Shown: positions 1-6,333, numbered from the stretch's first letter. The stretch: 6,530 nt of DNA from Deinococcales bacterium (GCA_014378225.1 JACMOA010000104.1:1-6530); one strand, 5' to 3'. A program made the numbers and translations. Notes: a model not told the origin generated them from the letters alone.

Positions 1-609
1 GTGAAGTCGCTCGAGCACACCCTTATTCAACAGCTCGAGCGCTTGAAGGTGAAGTTGATGATTGCGTTCCCGCGTCCCCAACCAATCCTCGAGAATGTTG
101 GCAGGAACGGACTCTCTCACCTGCTCGAGTCTCCCCTGCTCCACTGCCCCACTACCCTCACGCGCCCTATCCACTCGGTCCATCCACTCCGAAACCTCTC
201 TGAGCCGCGCTCCCCACTCACCGAAATACGGCTTTTCCTCGAGCGGGTCGTCGTCGGAACCCACCCGCACAATCACGCCATGCGCCAGAATTCGCAGGTT
301 GGGGTTCAGGATTTTGAGTTCCTTTAAAACCTCAAGCCGGGAAAGTACGTCCTCGAGCGAATCCGAAACCCGACGGGCCGGAATTAAGCCACCCAGACAC
401 AACATCTCCAGGCTAACAATTAACGCGTCTGCATTTGGAGCGTACTCGAGCAGCCATTCCCGTATTTTTAGGGTGTCTCCGGGTTGGTTGAGCTGGTTTA
501 GAATCTCGAGGGGCGGGGAAAGCAGCATGACCCCAGCGGTCCTGGCGAGTTGAAAGGGCAGCTCGAGGGTAGGGGGACGGGTGTCGCAGGGCAGCAAGAG
601 AATGTTCAT
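1..609 (-). CDS. DUF4127 family protein, N-terminal part (runs off window)
   Basis: An open frame of 203 codons starts at ATG 609 and has no stop before the left edge, so only the N-terminal part is present; from memory the family is around 500 residues. The protein begins MNILLLPCDTRPP, matching the 'ILxxPLDxRP' opening I associate with DUF4127. It continues with ADALIVSLEMLCLGGLIPAR (about residues 60-79), then an ELKxLNPxLRIxA segment (about 95-108), and later VPANILEDWLGTRERNH (about 167-183); all are family-like. The molecular function of DUF4127 is not established, and no signal peptide or membrane helix is seen here. The start lies 7 nt after the stop of the upstream gene, with AGAAG about 4 nt before the ATG as a modest ribosome site. 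CTCGAG occurs 9 times, nearly always read as Leu-Glu, so the gene looks native. Family assignment rests on remembered motifs. Confidence 0.8.
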   Translation of the reverse strand, partial: MNILLLPCDTRPPTLELPFQLARTAGVMLLSPPLEILNQLNQPGDTLKIREWLLEYAPNADALIVSLEMLCLGGLIPARRVSDSLEDVLSRLEVLKELKILNPNLRILAHGVIVRVGSDDDPLEEKPYFGEWGARLREVSEWMDRVDRAREGSGAVEQGRLEQVRESVPANILEDWLGTRERNHQLHLQALELLNKGVLERLH

Positions 610-616
610 ATTTCTT

Positions 617-1018
617 CTAAAAGCCAAAGAACTTGTTATGGACTTCTTCTGCGTCAATCTCATCAACAATATAGTCTTTTGCTATCATATGCTCGAGAAA
701 TTTTCGGGGAAGTCGAAAATTATATTGATGAACATAATAGGTTAAAATTTCACTCCATACGAATAGACCATCGCTATAAGAACCATTAGAAACACTATAA
801 ATCATATCATGGCTTATGTCATCAAACGACCTCCCCATAAACATAAAGATAATATGACCGCTATCCATATACGACAATATCTTTTCTTTCTCAGACGGTG
901 GATAAGGATGGTTGATGTATAAACTGATGACACGTCCGACTCCACCCATCCCCATTTGTGTGATGAGAGGAGCACCGTAGGTAGAACTTAGAAACAGCAA
1001 TTGCTCTGTATTTGTCAT
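617..1018 (-). CDS. AT-rich orphan protein, 133 aa, possibly acquired
   Basis: This is a complete 133-residue ORF from ATG 1018 to TAG 617. I do not recognise the family. It has no signal peptide and no clear membrane helix. It is rich in aromatic residues, with QMGMGGVGRVISLYINHPYPPSE near the start (about 21-43) and a C-terminal half carrying DGLFVWSEILTYYV and LPRKFLEHM. That 'DG.xxW..xLxYYV...xLPxxFLxHM' pattern recalls short standalone proteins sometimes described as immunity-like, but this is only an impression. GC is about 36-38% against the mid-50s in its neighbours, and it holds one CTCGAG in 402 bp, which points to recent acquisition. No convincing Shine-Dalgarno precedes the ATG. 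Its stop lies 7 nt before the DUF4127 start, so the two are probably co-transcribed. A chance ORF is unlikely given the length and protein-like composition. Confidence 0.7.
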   Translation of the reverse strand: MTNTEQLLFLSSTYGAPLITQMGMGGVGRVISLYINHPYPPSEKEKILSYMDSGHIIFMFMGRSFDDISHDMIYSVSNGSYSDGLFVWSEILTYYVHQYNFRLPRKFLEHMIAKDYIVDEIDAEEVHNKFFGF

Positions 1019-1320
1019 TGTTTGTCGTTTTCAGGTCTTAATATCTGTCCCCTGCTCAAAAATCTAAGTCTGCTCTTTCTTGTTGTTCAGTGGGCTGATT
1101 GCGCTCGAGTTCACCGTCCCAACTCAAACTCTCGAGCCAATTTTTCCAAAAAGCCTGCCTTTGCTCGAGTGTGCATGATTTGTGTGTTTCCTCACTCATC
1201 CAATCCCGCACGTCTGATTCCATCAGCTGATTGCGCTCTATCTGTCCCTCGAATTGCTCGAGGGAAATAAATTTTTCCAGGGTTCGTCGCTCATTGCTCT
1301 AGTTTAACGCTCGAGCGCCG
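1019..1320. other. Interval between permease and orphan gene
   Basis: These 302 bp hold the small ORF described separately, flanked by 37 nt towards the orphan gene and 26 nt towards the permease stop. There are five CTCGAG copies. A 13-bp direct repeat (GCTGATTGCGCTC) lies at 1094-1106 and 1226-1238. I see no hairpin with a T-run that could end the transporter transcript here, and no strong promoter for the orphan gene; a TATTAA box near 1045 lacks a good -35. Transcription from the transporter operon probably continues through to DUF4127. Confidence 0.5.
1056..1294 (-). pseudogene. Small hypothetical ORF, apparently frameshifted
   Basis: An open frame runs from just after TAG at 1299-1301 to TGA at 1056-1058, but has no normal start near its 5' end. 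An ATG at 1294 sits in another frame and stops after 18 codons. One extra A in the A5 run (complement of 1272-1276) would join the two into a 79-residue protein beginning MSDEPWKKFISLEQFEGQ. As it stands, the only ATG in the long frame is at 1223, giving 55 residues. The protein is hydrophilic, rich in Glu, Gln and Trp, and has an internal near-repeat (EGQIERNQ and DGELERNQ) from a 13-bp direct repeat. CTCGAG density is high, so this stretch looks native. It starts 26 nt after the permease stop and ends 37 nt before the orphan gene. Function is unknown; it could be a degraded gene, a short real gene starting at 1223, or a sequencing error. Confidence 0.35.
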
Positions 1321-2208
1321 CTATCCCTTCACCGCCCCGTCCAGACCGCGCATAAAGTAGCGCTGAGCCGCCAGGAAGACTACCAGAACCGGGAGCATCA
1401 TAATCATCGCGCCCGCTGCCACATTAAATGGGTCGTAGTTGAACTGACCTTTGAGTTTGAGCATTGCCACCGCCAGCGGGTGTAAATTCTCGTTGGTGAT
1501 GAGGGCCAGACTGGGCCAGAAGTAATCGTTCCAGCTTCCCACCAGGGTAAAAATGGCCAGTGCAGTAATGGACGGCACCGAAAGTGGCAGCATCACCCGC
1601 CACCAGATTTGCAGTTCGGTTGCGCCGTCAATGCGGGCTGCCTCGAGCAGGGTTTCAGGAATGCTCAGATACGCACCACGCATCACGAAAATACCGAACG
1701 CAGTAGCGAGCACGGGCAGCACCACGCCTGCATACGTTCCCAGAATGCCCAGATTCCTGAGCGTGATGATGTTGACGATAAAATTGGTTTCGCTCGGTAA
1801 AACCAGGGTCGCTAAAATCAGCGCCAGAATGAAGTTGCGAAACGGGAAATGGAGCCGCGCCAGTGGGTAGGCCGCTAGCGAAGCCACCAAAAGCGTTCCC
1901 ACCACGGTGCAGCTCGAGATGATAATGCTGTTGACGATGTATTTTCCCAGTCCAAACTTCTGGTAGATGTCCACAAAATTGTTCAGGGTCAGCTTGCTCG
2001 GAAACAGGCTCGAGGGGAAATCGTAAATGCTGACCCCGCTGACCACGGTTTTGTCGGTGAGCGAAATCGCCAGGGTCCACAGAAAAGGAAACACCGCAAA
2101 CAGCAAAATAACGCTTAGTAACACATAAGTCCAAACCTTTGACAGTGTACTCAACACTCGAGCGCGGGTTGGGATACGGATTTGGGATGGACGCTCGAGA
2201 ACGGTCAT
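1321..2208 (-). CDS. Carbohydrate ABC transporter permease, MalG type (CUT1)
   Basis: This 295-residue inner-membrane permease is one half of the transmembrane channel of a CUT1 sugar importer. Six hydrophobic segments are visible, at roughly residues 27-50, 91-113, 125-145, 153-174, 211-235 and 263-284. The cytoplasmic EAA loop that docks onto the ATPase is intact at 189-209 (EAARIDGA, ending MLPLSVPS). The C-terminus QRYFMRGLDGAVKG is typical of MalG/UgpE-type subunits, and the length is normal for the family. The start at ATG 2208 is preceded by AGAGG about 9 nt upstream, lying within the small palindrome ACAGACCTCTGT (2213-2224, plus strand). The gene follows its MalF-type partner by 109 bp. 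The substrate cannot be told from the permease itself; an amino sugar is inferred from nanE. Gene symbols such as malG are not used because the substrate is unproven. Confidence 0.93.
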   Translation of the reverse strand: MTVLERPSQIRIPTRARVLSTLSKVWTYVLLSVILLFAVFPFLWTLAISLTDKTVVSGVSIYDFPSSLFPSKLTLNNFVDIYQKFGLGKYIVNSIIISSCTVVGTLLVASLAAYPLARLHFPFRNFILALILATLVLPSETNFIVNIITLRNLGILGTYAGVVLPVLATAFGIFVMRGAYLSIPETLLEAARIDGATELQIWWRVMLPLSVPSITALAIFTLVGSWNDYFWPSLALITNENLHPLAVAMLKLKGQFNYDPFNVAAGAMIMMLPVLVVFLAAQRYFMRGLDGAVKG

Positions 2209-2317
2209 AAAAACAGACCTCTGTAAAAGGCAAGGTTTGAGGCTCGATTATTTTTCCCCATCTTCCCTCCGCTCCCCAACCCTCGAGCGAAACGAACCCC
2301 CCGAAAACTTTGAGCGC

Positions 2318-3214
2318 TCATTTCCCTTCCCGGTAATTCTCTCGAGTGAGCCGGAAGTTCAGCCCAGAAAGCAGGAAACCCACCAGCGCTACCCCCATAC
2401 CCGCCGCCGCTGCCTGTCCGTAATCAAAGTTTTGAAACGCCTTGCTGTACACGTAAAACAGTGCAGTATAGGTGCTGTTGAGCGGACCCCCGCCCGTAAA
2501 TACCATAATTTCTTGCAGCACCCGGAGTGCCGCCAACGTGGAGAGCAGAGAGCACACCAACAGCGTGGGCCGCATCAGCGGAACCGTAATGCGCCAGAAA
2601 ATCTGCACTCTCGAGGCCCCGTCCAGCCTTGCAGCCTCCTCGAGTTCGGTCGAGATGGATTGCAGACCCGCTAGGTAAAGCACCATGTAATAGCCAAATC
2701 CCTGCCAAAAAGTCACCAGCATGATGGCCCACAGCGCGGTGTTTTCGTTGAGAAGCCAGCTAAAAGCACTCGAGCGCTCGAGCAGACCTACCGCTTGCAA
2801 GGTGGCGTTGATCAGTCCATCCTTGGCGTAAACCCACTCCCACATCACCGCAGCCAGCGAAATACTGGTAATCACCGGGATGTAGTAACCAGCCCGAAAA
2901 AAGGCGATTCCGGCCAGCTTTTGATTGACCAGCACCGCCACCGAGAGCGAAACCAATTGCAACACCGGAACCACCAGCAGGTACTTGAGTGAGTTGAGAA
3001 CTCCGGTCTGATAAAGTGGGTCGGAAAACACCACCCGAAAGTTCTCCAGGCCATTCCAAACCGGGGGTTTTCCGGCCCCCAGCTCGAGGGCGGTGTATTG
3101 AGTGAAGCTGAGATAAACGCTGTACAACACGGGATACAGCGTGAAAATCCCCATCAGCAGCAGGGCGGGCAATAGCATTACATAAGCGGTCAGATAAGAG
3201 CGGGTTCGGTTCAT
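2318..3214 (-). CDS. Carbohydrate ABC transporter permease, MalF/UgpA type (CUT1)
   Basis: This 298-residue membrane subunit pairs with the MalG-type permease to form the importer channel. The first helix (about 9-35) is followed by a periplasmic stretch with LENFRVVFSDP (56-66), then further helices at about 75-97, 104-127, 158-184, 213-235 and 264-285. The EAA loop is intact at 193-213 (EAARLDGA, ending ITVPLMRP). The GGGPLNSTYT motif at 241-250 is typical of MalF/UgpA-like subunits without the extra N-terminal domain of E. coli MalF. The start at ATG 3214 has no good Shine-Dalgarno; only the GAG of a CTCGAG lies about 9 nt upstream, so initiation may be weak. The stop codon sits in the 10-bp palindrome TGAGCGCTCA (2311-2320). 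Six CTCGAG sites occur, two fused into a 14-bp palindrome. No ATPase gene is adjacent, so a shared MsiK/UgpC-like ATPase encoded elsewhere is expected. Confidence 0.93.
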   Translation of the reverse strand: MNRTRSYLTAYVMLLPALLLMGIFTLYPVLYSVYLSFTQYTALELGAGKPPVWNGLENFRVVFSDPLYQTGVLNSLKYLLVVPVLQLVSLSVAVLVNQKLAGIAFFRAGYYIPVITSISLAAVMWEWVYAKDGLINATLQAVGLLERSSAFSWLLNENTALWAIMLVTFWQGFGYYMVLYLAGLQSISTELEEAARLDGASRVQIFWRITVPLMRPTLLVCSLLSTLAALRVLQEIMVFTGGGPLNSTYTALFYVYSKAFQNFDYGQAAAAGMGVALVGFLLSGLNFRLTRENYREGK

Positions 3215-3230
3215 TTTGGTTTACTCGAGG

Positions 3231-3247
3231 GAAGTCAGAAGTCAGAA
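3231..3247. repeat. Short heptamer tandem repeat before the MalF-type permease
   Basis: GAAGTCA occurs twice in tandem, followed by GAA, just upstream of the permease start. It has the same 7-bp period as the array at 4740-4767 but a different unit. It is too short to be sure of significance. Confidence 0.35.
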
Positions 3248-3281
3248 AACCAGCGCTACAATAGACTTAACTTTAAAAATC

Positions 3282-3321
3282 AAACGTCGAACACCAAGAG
3301 CGTTCCGGGCGTTCGACGTTT
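3282..3321 (-). terminator. Hairpin with T-run after the binding-protein gene (attenuator or terminator)
   Basis: A perfect 11-bp inverted repeat, AAACGTCGAAC (3282-3292) and GTTCGACGTTT (3311-3321), can be extended by three inner pairs (GCC with GGT, one G-U). On the minus-strand transcript it is followed at once by GATTTTTAAAG. It lies 52 nt after the binding-protein stop and about 67 nt before the permease start. That is the place where sugar ABC operons often partly terminate or stabilise the message so that binding protein exceeds permease. Because the same-strand permeases follow, partial termination or 3'-end protection is more likely than full termination. Confidence 0.6.
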
Positions 3322-3327
3322 GCGTTC

Positions 3328-3367
3328 GCTCGAGTCGAGGTTTGCTCACCTCGACGTTCGCTCGAGC
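3328..3367 (-). other. Second hairpin directly after the binding-protein stop
   Basis: GTCGAGGT (3334-3341) and ACCTCGAC (3348-3355) form a perfect 8-bp stem with a 6-nt loop. Outer arms GCTCGA (3328-3333) and TCGAGC (3362-3367) can add six pairs with a one-sided 6-nt bulge. It begins 7 nt past the stop codon. A 12-bp direct repeat, CGTTCGCTCGAG, lies at 3323-3334 and 3355-3366. No T-run follows, so it looks like an RNA-stability element rather than a terminator. Confidence 0.5.
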
Positions 3368-3373
3368 AAGACC

Positions 3374-4624
3374 TTATTTAGCGTTCTCGTTCCAAAAGGT
3401 TACGGCGTCGCTGAGCGCTTGCTGAGCGCTCTTTTTACCCAGGAACGCGGCTTCAATGTTGTCGTTGAAGTTCTTGTAAACCGCGTCGGTGTTCTTGGGC
3501 GCGGCAAAGCCAGGATTGATAAGCTTACCTGTTCCGGCCACTTTCCCGGTGGCAATGGCGATGGGGTCCTTGGACCCGGTGGCCTTGAGCGAGGCGTCGC
3601 GCTCGGCTCCTTTGGTGGTGGGAACAATGGGAACCACTTTGGCAAACTTGACCTGATTGGTGTTGTTGCTCATGAACTGGGCAAACAGCGCCGCTTCTTT
3701 GGGGTGTTTGCTGGCCCTTGGAATCACCAGGCTAAAAGCCCCACCCGACTGCACTTTGGCCTTGCCCAGCGGCGCACCCACCACTTTGGTTTTGCTGTAA
3801 ATGTCCGCATTAGAATCTTTCACTCGAGTGAGAGACTGCGGCCCTCCCACGATAAAGGTGGCCTTGCCCTGGCTGTAAAGCTCGTTGGTAAGCTGAAACG
3901 CTTCCTTACGTAGCAGGTCTTGCGGAATAACGTCGGCTTTCATCAGGTCTACATATTTTTGTAGAACCGCCGCGTGTGCGGGGCTGTTGAACACTGCCTT
4001 GCCACTCTGGGTAATCGGCAGGCCGTCCAGATAGAACCAGTTCAGGAACGAGGCTCCGTTGGGGTCTTTAATCGGGGGTAACCAGCCATAACTACCCGTT
4101 TTAGCCTTGACGGTCTTGCTGGCCTCGATTAAATCGTCCAGCGTCTTGATTTTGCTCACGCTGACCCCCGCCTTACGCAGCAGTTCGGTGTTGTACATCA
4201 TCACACCCTGGTCCACGTAGCCGTACCACGGGTAGCCGTAATACTTGCCCTCTATCTTGAAAATGTTGAGCACATTAGGCCAGTAGGCTTTGTTGAGGGT
4301 AGCCAGTGGGGTCAAGTCTGTGATGGGAACCAATAAGTTGGCTTGCACCGCTGCTGCCGTAGAATCGTTCCAGAAGTTGACCACATCTGGGGCCTGTCCC
4401 AGCGCAATGGTGGCCTGAAAATCGCGCTCGATGGTGGCCCCTTTGTCCTGCCACTTGACCGTGATGGTGGGGTTAGCCTTCTCGAAGTCCGAAATCACAC
4501 CCTTGATAAAGTCATCGAACTTGGGGCTGAGATACCAGCTCCAGAATTCAATCTGGGTTTTCTGCTGGGCAAAAGCGCTCGAGGCGAGCAGGGAAAGGCC
4601 GACGAATGCGAGTTTCTTGAGCAT
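3374..4624 (-). CDS. Sugar ABC transporter substrate-binding protein (SBP_bac_1 type)
   Basis: This secreted protein captures the sugar outside the inner membrane and delivers it to the two permeases. The start is ATG 4624 because GGAGGAAAT lies 7 nt upstream and a clean Sec signal peptide follows (MLKKLAFVGLSLLASSAFA, cleavage after residue 19). That gives 416 residues, usual for the family; an in-frame upstream ATG at 4708 lacks these signs. There is no lipobox cysteine, so it is probably soluble in the periplasm. The mature start QIEFWSWYLSPKFDDFIKGV and then FEKANPTITVKWQ, GQAPDVVNFW, a KYYGYPWYGYVDQGVMMYN hinge region, and GKATFIVGGPQ are all typical of SBP family 1. Aromatic residues are plentiful, as expected for sugar stacking. 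The substrate is inferred from nanE only. It has just two CTCGAG sites in 1251 bp, far fewer than its neighbours. Two hairpins follow its stop codon. Confidence 0.93.
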   Translation of the reverse strand: MLKKLAFVGLSLLASSAFAQQKTQIEFWSWYLSPKFDDFIKGVISDFEKANPTITVKWQDKGATIERDFQATIALGQAPDVVNFWNDSTAAAVQANLLVPITDLTPLATLNKAYWPNVLNIFKIEGKYYGYPWYGYVDQGVMMYNTELLRKAGVSVSKIKTLDDLIEASKTVKAKTGSYGWLPPIKDPNGASFLNWFYLDGLPITQSGKAVFNSPAHAAVLQKYVDLMKADVIPQDLLRKEAFQLTNELYSQGKATFIVGGPQSLTRVKDSNADIYSKTKVVGAPLGKAKVQSGGAFSLVIPRASKHPKEAALFAQFMSNNTNQVKFAKVVPIVPTTKGAERDASLKATGSKDPIAIATGKVAGTGKLINPGFAAPKNTDAVYKNFNDNIEAAFLGKKSAQQALSDAVTFWNENAK

Positions 4625-4640
4625 GGTATTTCCTCCGGGA
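4625..4640 (-). promoter_or_regulatory. Strong ribosome binding site of the binding-protein gene
   Basis: GGAGGAAAT on the minus strand, with GGAGG 7 nt before ATG 4624, is the strongest Shine-Dalgarno in the window. It fixes the start at the signal peptide rather than at the ATG 84 nt upstream, and fits high expression of a binding protein. Confidence 0.8.
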
Positions 4641-4739
4641 ATGGGATGAGAGTGAGAGGCGGACAGGCCCGATAGGTGACGTTTTGTCCAAGACAGGTTG
4701 GAGGGCAAATGGGAATTTAGGGCTCGAGCACTTGTTTAA

Positions 4740-4767
4740 GCTAATTGTTAATCGCTAATCTCTAATC
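4740..4767. repeat. Four heptamer tandem repeats before the binding-protein gene
   Basis: On the plus strand the units are GCTAATT, GTTAATC, GCTAATC and TCTAATC, an exact 7-bp period; the minus strand reads GATTAGA, GATTAGC, GATTAAC, AATTAGC. The array begins 9 bp past the regulator stop codon and about 115 bp before the binding-protein ATG. It may be an operator array or a degenerate short tandem repeat. I found no clear -35/-10 pair in this 151-bp gap. Confidence 0.55.
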
Positions 4768-4775
4768 GCTCACCC

Positions 4776-5615
4776 TTAAACATTCCTATCCGCCACCGCC
4801 GCCGCCGTCTGGGCTATAAAGTGGCTCGAGCGTTCTCCACGCAGGGCTAAAAGGGTGTAAAGTACGTCCAGAACTAGCAATTGACCCATCTTGGCCGATA
4901 TCGAGCCTCCGCTGAGTGGATTTTCACTGACTGAAGTGATTAACACCTGGTCTGCCAGTTGGGCCAGTGGACTCTTGGCGCGGCGGGTGAGCGCCACGGT
5001 TCTGGCCCCCGCCTGACCCGCTCGCTCGAGAGCCTTGACCGTATCCAGGGTGGTTCCCGAGTGGCTGATGCCAAAAGCCACCACACCCCGGTCCAGGGTA
5101 GAGGCGACCATCGCGGCCAGATGAGGGTCGGGGTGCGCTCTGGCCTGAAAGCCCAGCCGCACGAACTTGTAAGCGAAGTCCTGCGCCGTCACACCAGAAG
5201 CACCTACCCCAAAAAACTCCACCTGTTTGACCTCGAGCAGCCAACTTAAAACCCGCTCGAGCGCGGCAGGACTGATGAGTTTTACGGTGTCCTCGAGCGT
5301 AGTTTTGGCGTGGTGGCTGAGGTACTCGAGGGCTTCTCTGGCAGTTTTGGGCTGCTGGGTAGGGGCCAGGTTGAGCGGACTGACCGCCAGCTCGAAGGCC
5401 AGAGAAAGCTTGAAATCCTGAAACCCGGCAAAGCCCAGGTCGCGGCAAAAACGAATCACACTGGCCTCGGACGCACCCGAACCCTCGGCCAGTTCGGAAA
5501 CGGTTTGAACCATCACCTGCTCTGGGTTATTCAGGGCGTAATGGGCAATTTTACGCAGGGCTGGCGTCAAGTCCGGCCCCGCACTGCGTAGCGTAGCCAG
5601 AGCGCTAGCCCGCAA
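4776..5615 (-). CDS. RpiR/MurR-family transcriptional regulator (HTH plus SIS domain)
   Basis: This 279-residue cytoplasmic regulator has the standard two-domain layout. An N-terminal helix-turn-helix covers about 1-77, with TVSELAEGSGASEASVIRFC at 38-57 and then DLGFAGFQDFKL. A SIS sugar-phosphate-binding domain covers about 115-250, with VEFFGVGASGVTAQDFAYKF at 132-151 and the phosphosugar loop GISHSGTTLDTV at 182-193. I chose TTG 5615 because GGGAG lies 6 nt upstream and the protein then has normal length; the ATG at 5678 would add 21 residues unlike the family and deepen the overlap. With TTG the gene overlaps the nanE stop by 11 bp, which implies translational coupling. RpiR-family sialic-acid regulators such as Vibrio NanR respond to ManNAc-6-P, so NanE's substrate or product is a plausible ligand here (inference). 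Likely targets are the nanE promoter and the gap before the binding-protein gene. Confidence 0.92.
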   Translation of the reverse strand: MRASALATLRSAGPDLTPALRKIAHYALNNPEQVMVQTVSELAEGSGASEASVIRFCRDLGFAGFQDFKLSLAFELAVSPLNLAPTQQPKTAREALEYLSHHAKTTLEDTVKLISPAALERVLSWLLEVKQVEFFGVGASGVTAQDFAYKFVRLGFQARAHPDPHLAAMVASTLDRGVVAFGISHSGTTLDTVKALERAGQAGARTVALTRRAKSPLAQLADQVLITSVSENPLSGGSISAKMGQLLVLDVLYTLLALRGERSSHFIAQTAAAVADRNV

Positions 5616-6333
5616 GAGGTGCTCCCTGTGTAATTGCTTCCTGTGACTCGAGCGCAGGCAACCCGAGCGCCCGCACATACCGGGCCGTCAGATGCTCGAG
5701 CCGGGTCAGCGCCGAACCAATGGTCACTGCAAACGCGCCACACTCGAGCGCTTTTCTGCCCTCCTCAGGACTGTATATTCGCCCTTCTGCAATAGTGAGA
5801 ATGCCCCGGCTCGAGAGAGAAAGGACCAGCTCGAGGTCTGGCCCGTCCTGTTGCGGTGAGTAAGGTGTATAACCGGACAGCGTGGTTCCCACCAAATCTG
5901 CACCGCACCCGAAAGCGTTCAGACCCTCCTCGAGCGTGGATACATCGGCCATCGCCAGCTTTCCGGTGGCGTGAATGGCCTCAAGCATAGCTCTAACCTC
6001 GAGCGGACGGCTTCTCAGGGTCGCGTCAAAAGCGATGATATCCGCTCCTGCACTGACCAGTGCATGAACGTCCTCGAGTTCTGGAGTGATGTACACCTCG
6101 GTTCCGACTACTTCGCGCTTGATGAGTCCAATGATGGGGAGCTGGGTATGTGGGCGCACTGCTTTCAGGTCGGCTAGACCCTCGAGCCGCAGTCCTACCG
6201 CGCCACCTATTTCCACCGCTCGAGCGAGCGCCGCCACCAGTTCTGGACGGTCCAGAGGGCCACCGCGCACTGGCTGGCAGGAAGCGATAAGGCCGCCCCG
6301 CAAAGATTTGAGTTGTGGTGTCAAAGTATTCAC
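5605..6333 (-). CDS. nanE: N-acetylmannosamine-6-phosphate 2-epimerase
   Basis: NanE is a cytoplasmic TIM-barrel enzyme that interconverts ManNAc-6-P and GlcNAc-6-P, feeding sialic acid or ManNAc carbon into amino-sugar catabolism. Family motifs appear in order: LRGGLIASCQ (11-20), PIIGLIKRE (66-74, with the expected catalytic Lys72), ITPELEDV (82-89), GADIIAFDATLRSRP (96-110), MADVSTLEEG (128-137), GADLVGTTLSGYTPYS (144-159), IAEGRIYSPEEG (181-192, catalytic Glu183) and VTIGSALTRLEHLT (203-216). A Leu replaces the Pro usual in the last motif. The 242-residue length is slightly long, with a short C-terminal tail. Two in-frame GTGs lie at 6339 and 6333; AAGGA is 7 nt before the second but abuts the first, so I take 6333. 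It is the first gene of the operon and contains ten CTCGAG sites, the densest gene in the window. Confidence 0.93.
   Translation of the reverse strand: MNTLTPQLKSLRGGLIASCQPVRGGPLDRPELVAALARAVEIGGAVGLRLEGLADLKAVRPHTQLPIIGLIKREVVGTEVYITPELEDVHALVSAGADIIAFDATLRSRPLEVRAMLEAIHATGKLAMADVSTLEEGLNAFGCGADLVGTTLSGYTPYSPQQDGPDLELVLSLSSRGILTIAEGRIYSPEEGRKALECGAFAVTIGSALTRLEHLTARYVRALGLPALESQEAITQGAPLAG

Noticed and set aside
62..553. Plus-strand ORF of 163 codons
   Set aside because: It is antisense to the DUF4127 frame, has a Ser/Arg-rich low-complexity translation and no family features.
1040..1070. Possible promoter for the orphan gene (TTAGAT, 18 bp, TATTAA)
   Set aside because: The -35 box matches only 3 of 6 positions and there is no Shine-Dalgarno before the ATG; too weak to list.
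1655..2233. Minus-strand ORF of 192 codons in another frame of the MalG-type permease
   Set aside because: The permease frame has complete family motifs; this overlap has none.
2311..2320. Palindrome TGAGCGCTCA at the MalF-type stop as a terminator
   Set aside because: It has no loop and only a short TTTT later, and the next permease follows on the same strand.
3320..3913. Plus-strand ORF of 197 codons
   Set aside because: It is antisense to the binding-protein C-terminus and covers the hairpin region; the Gly/Phe-rich translation is a shadow.
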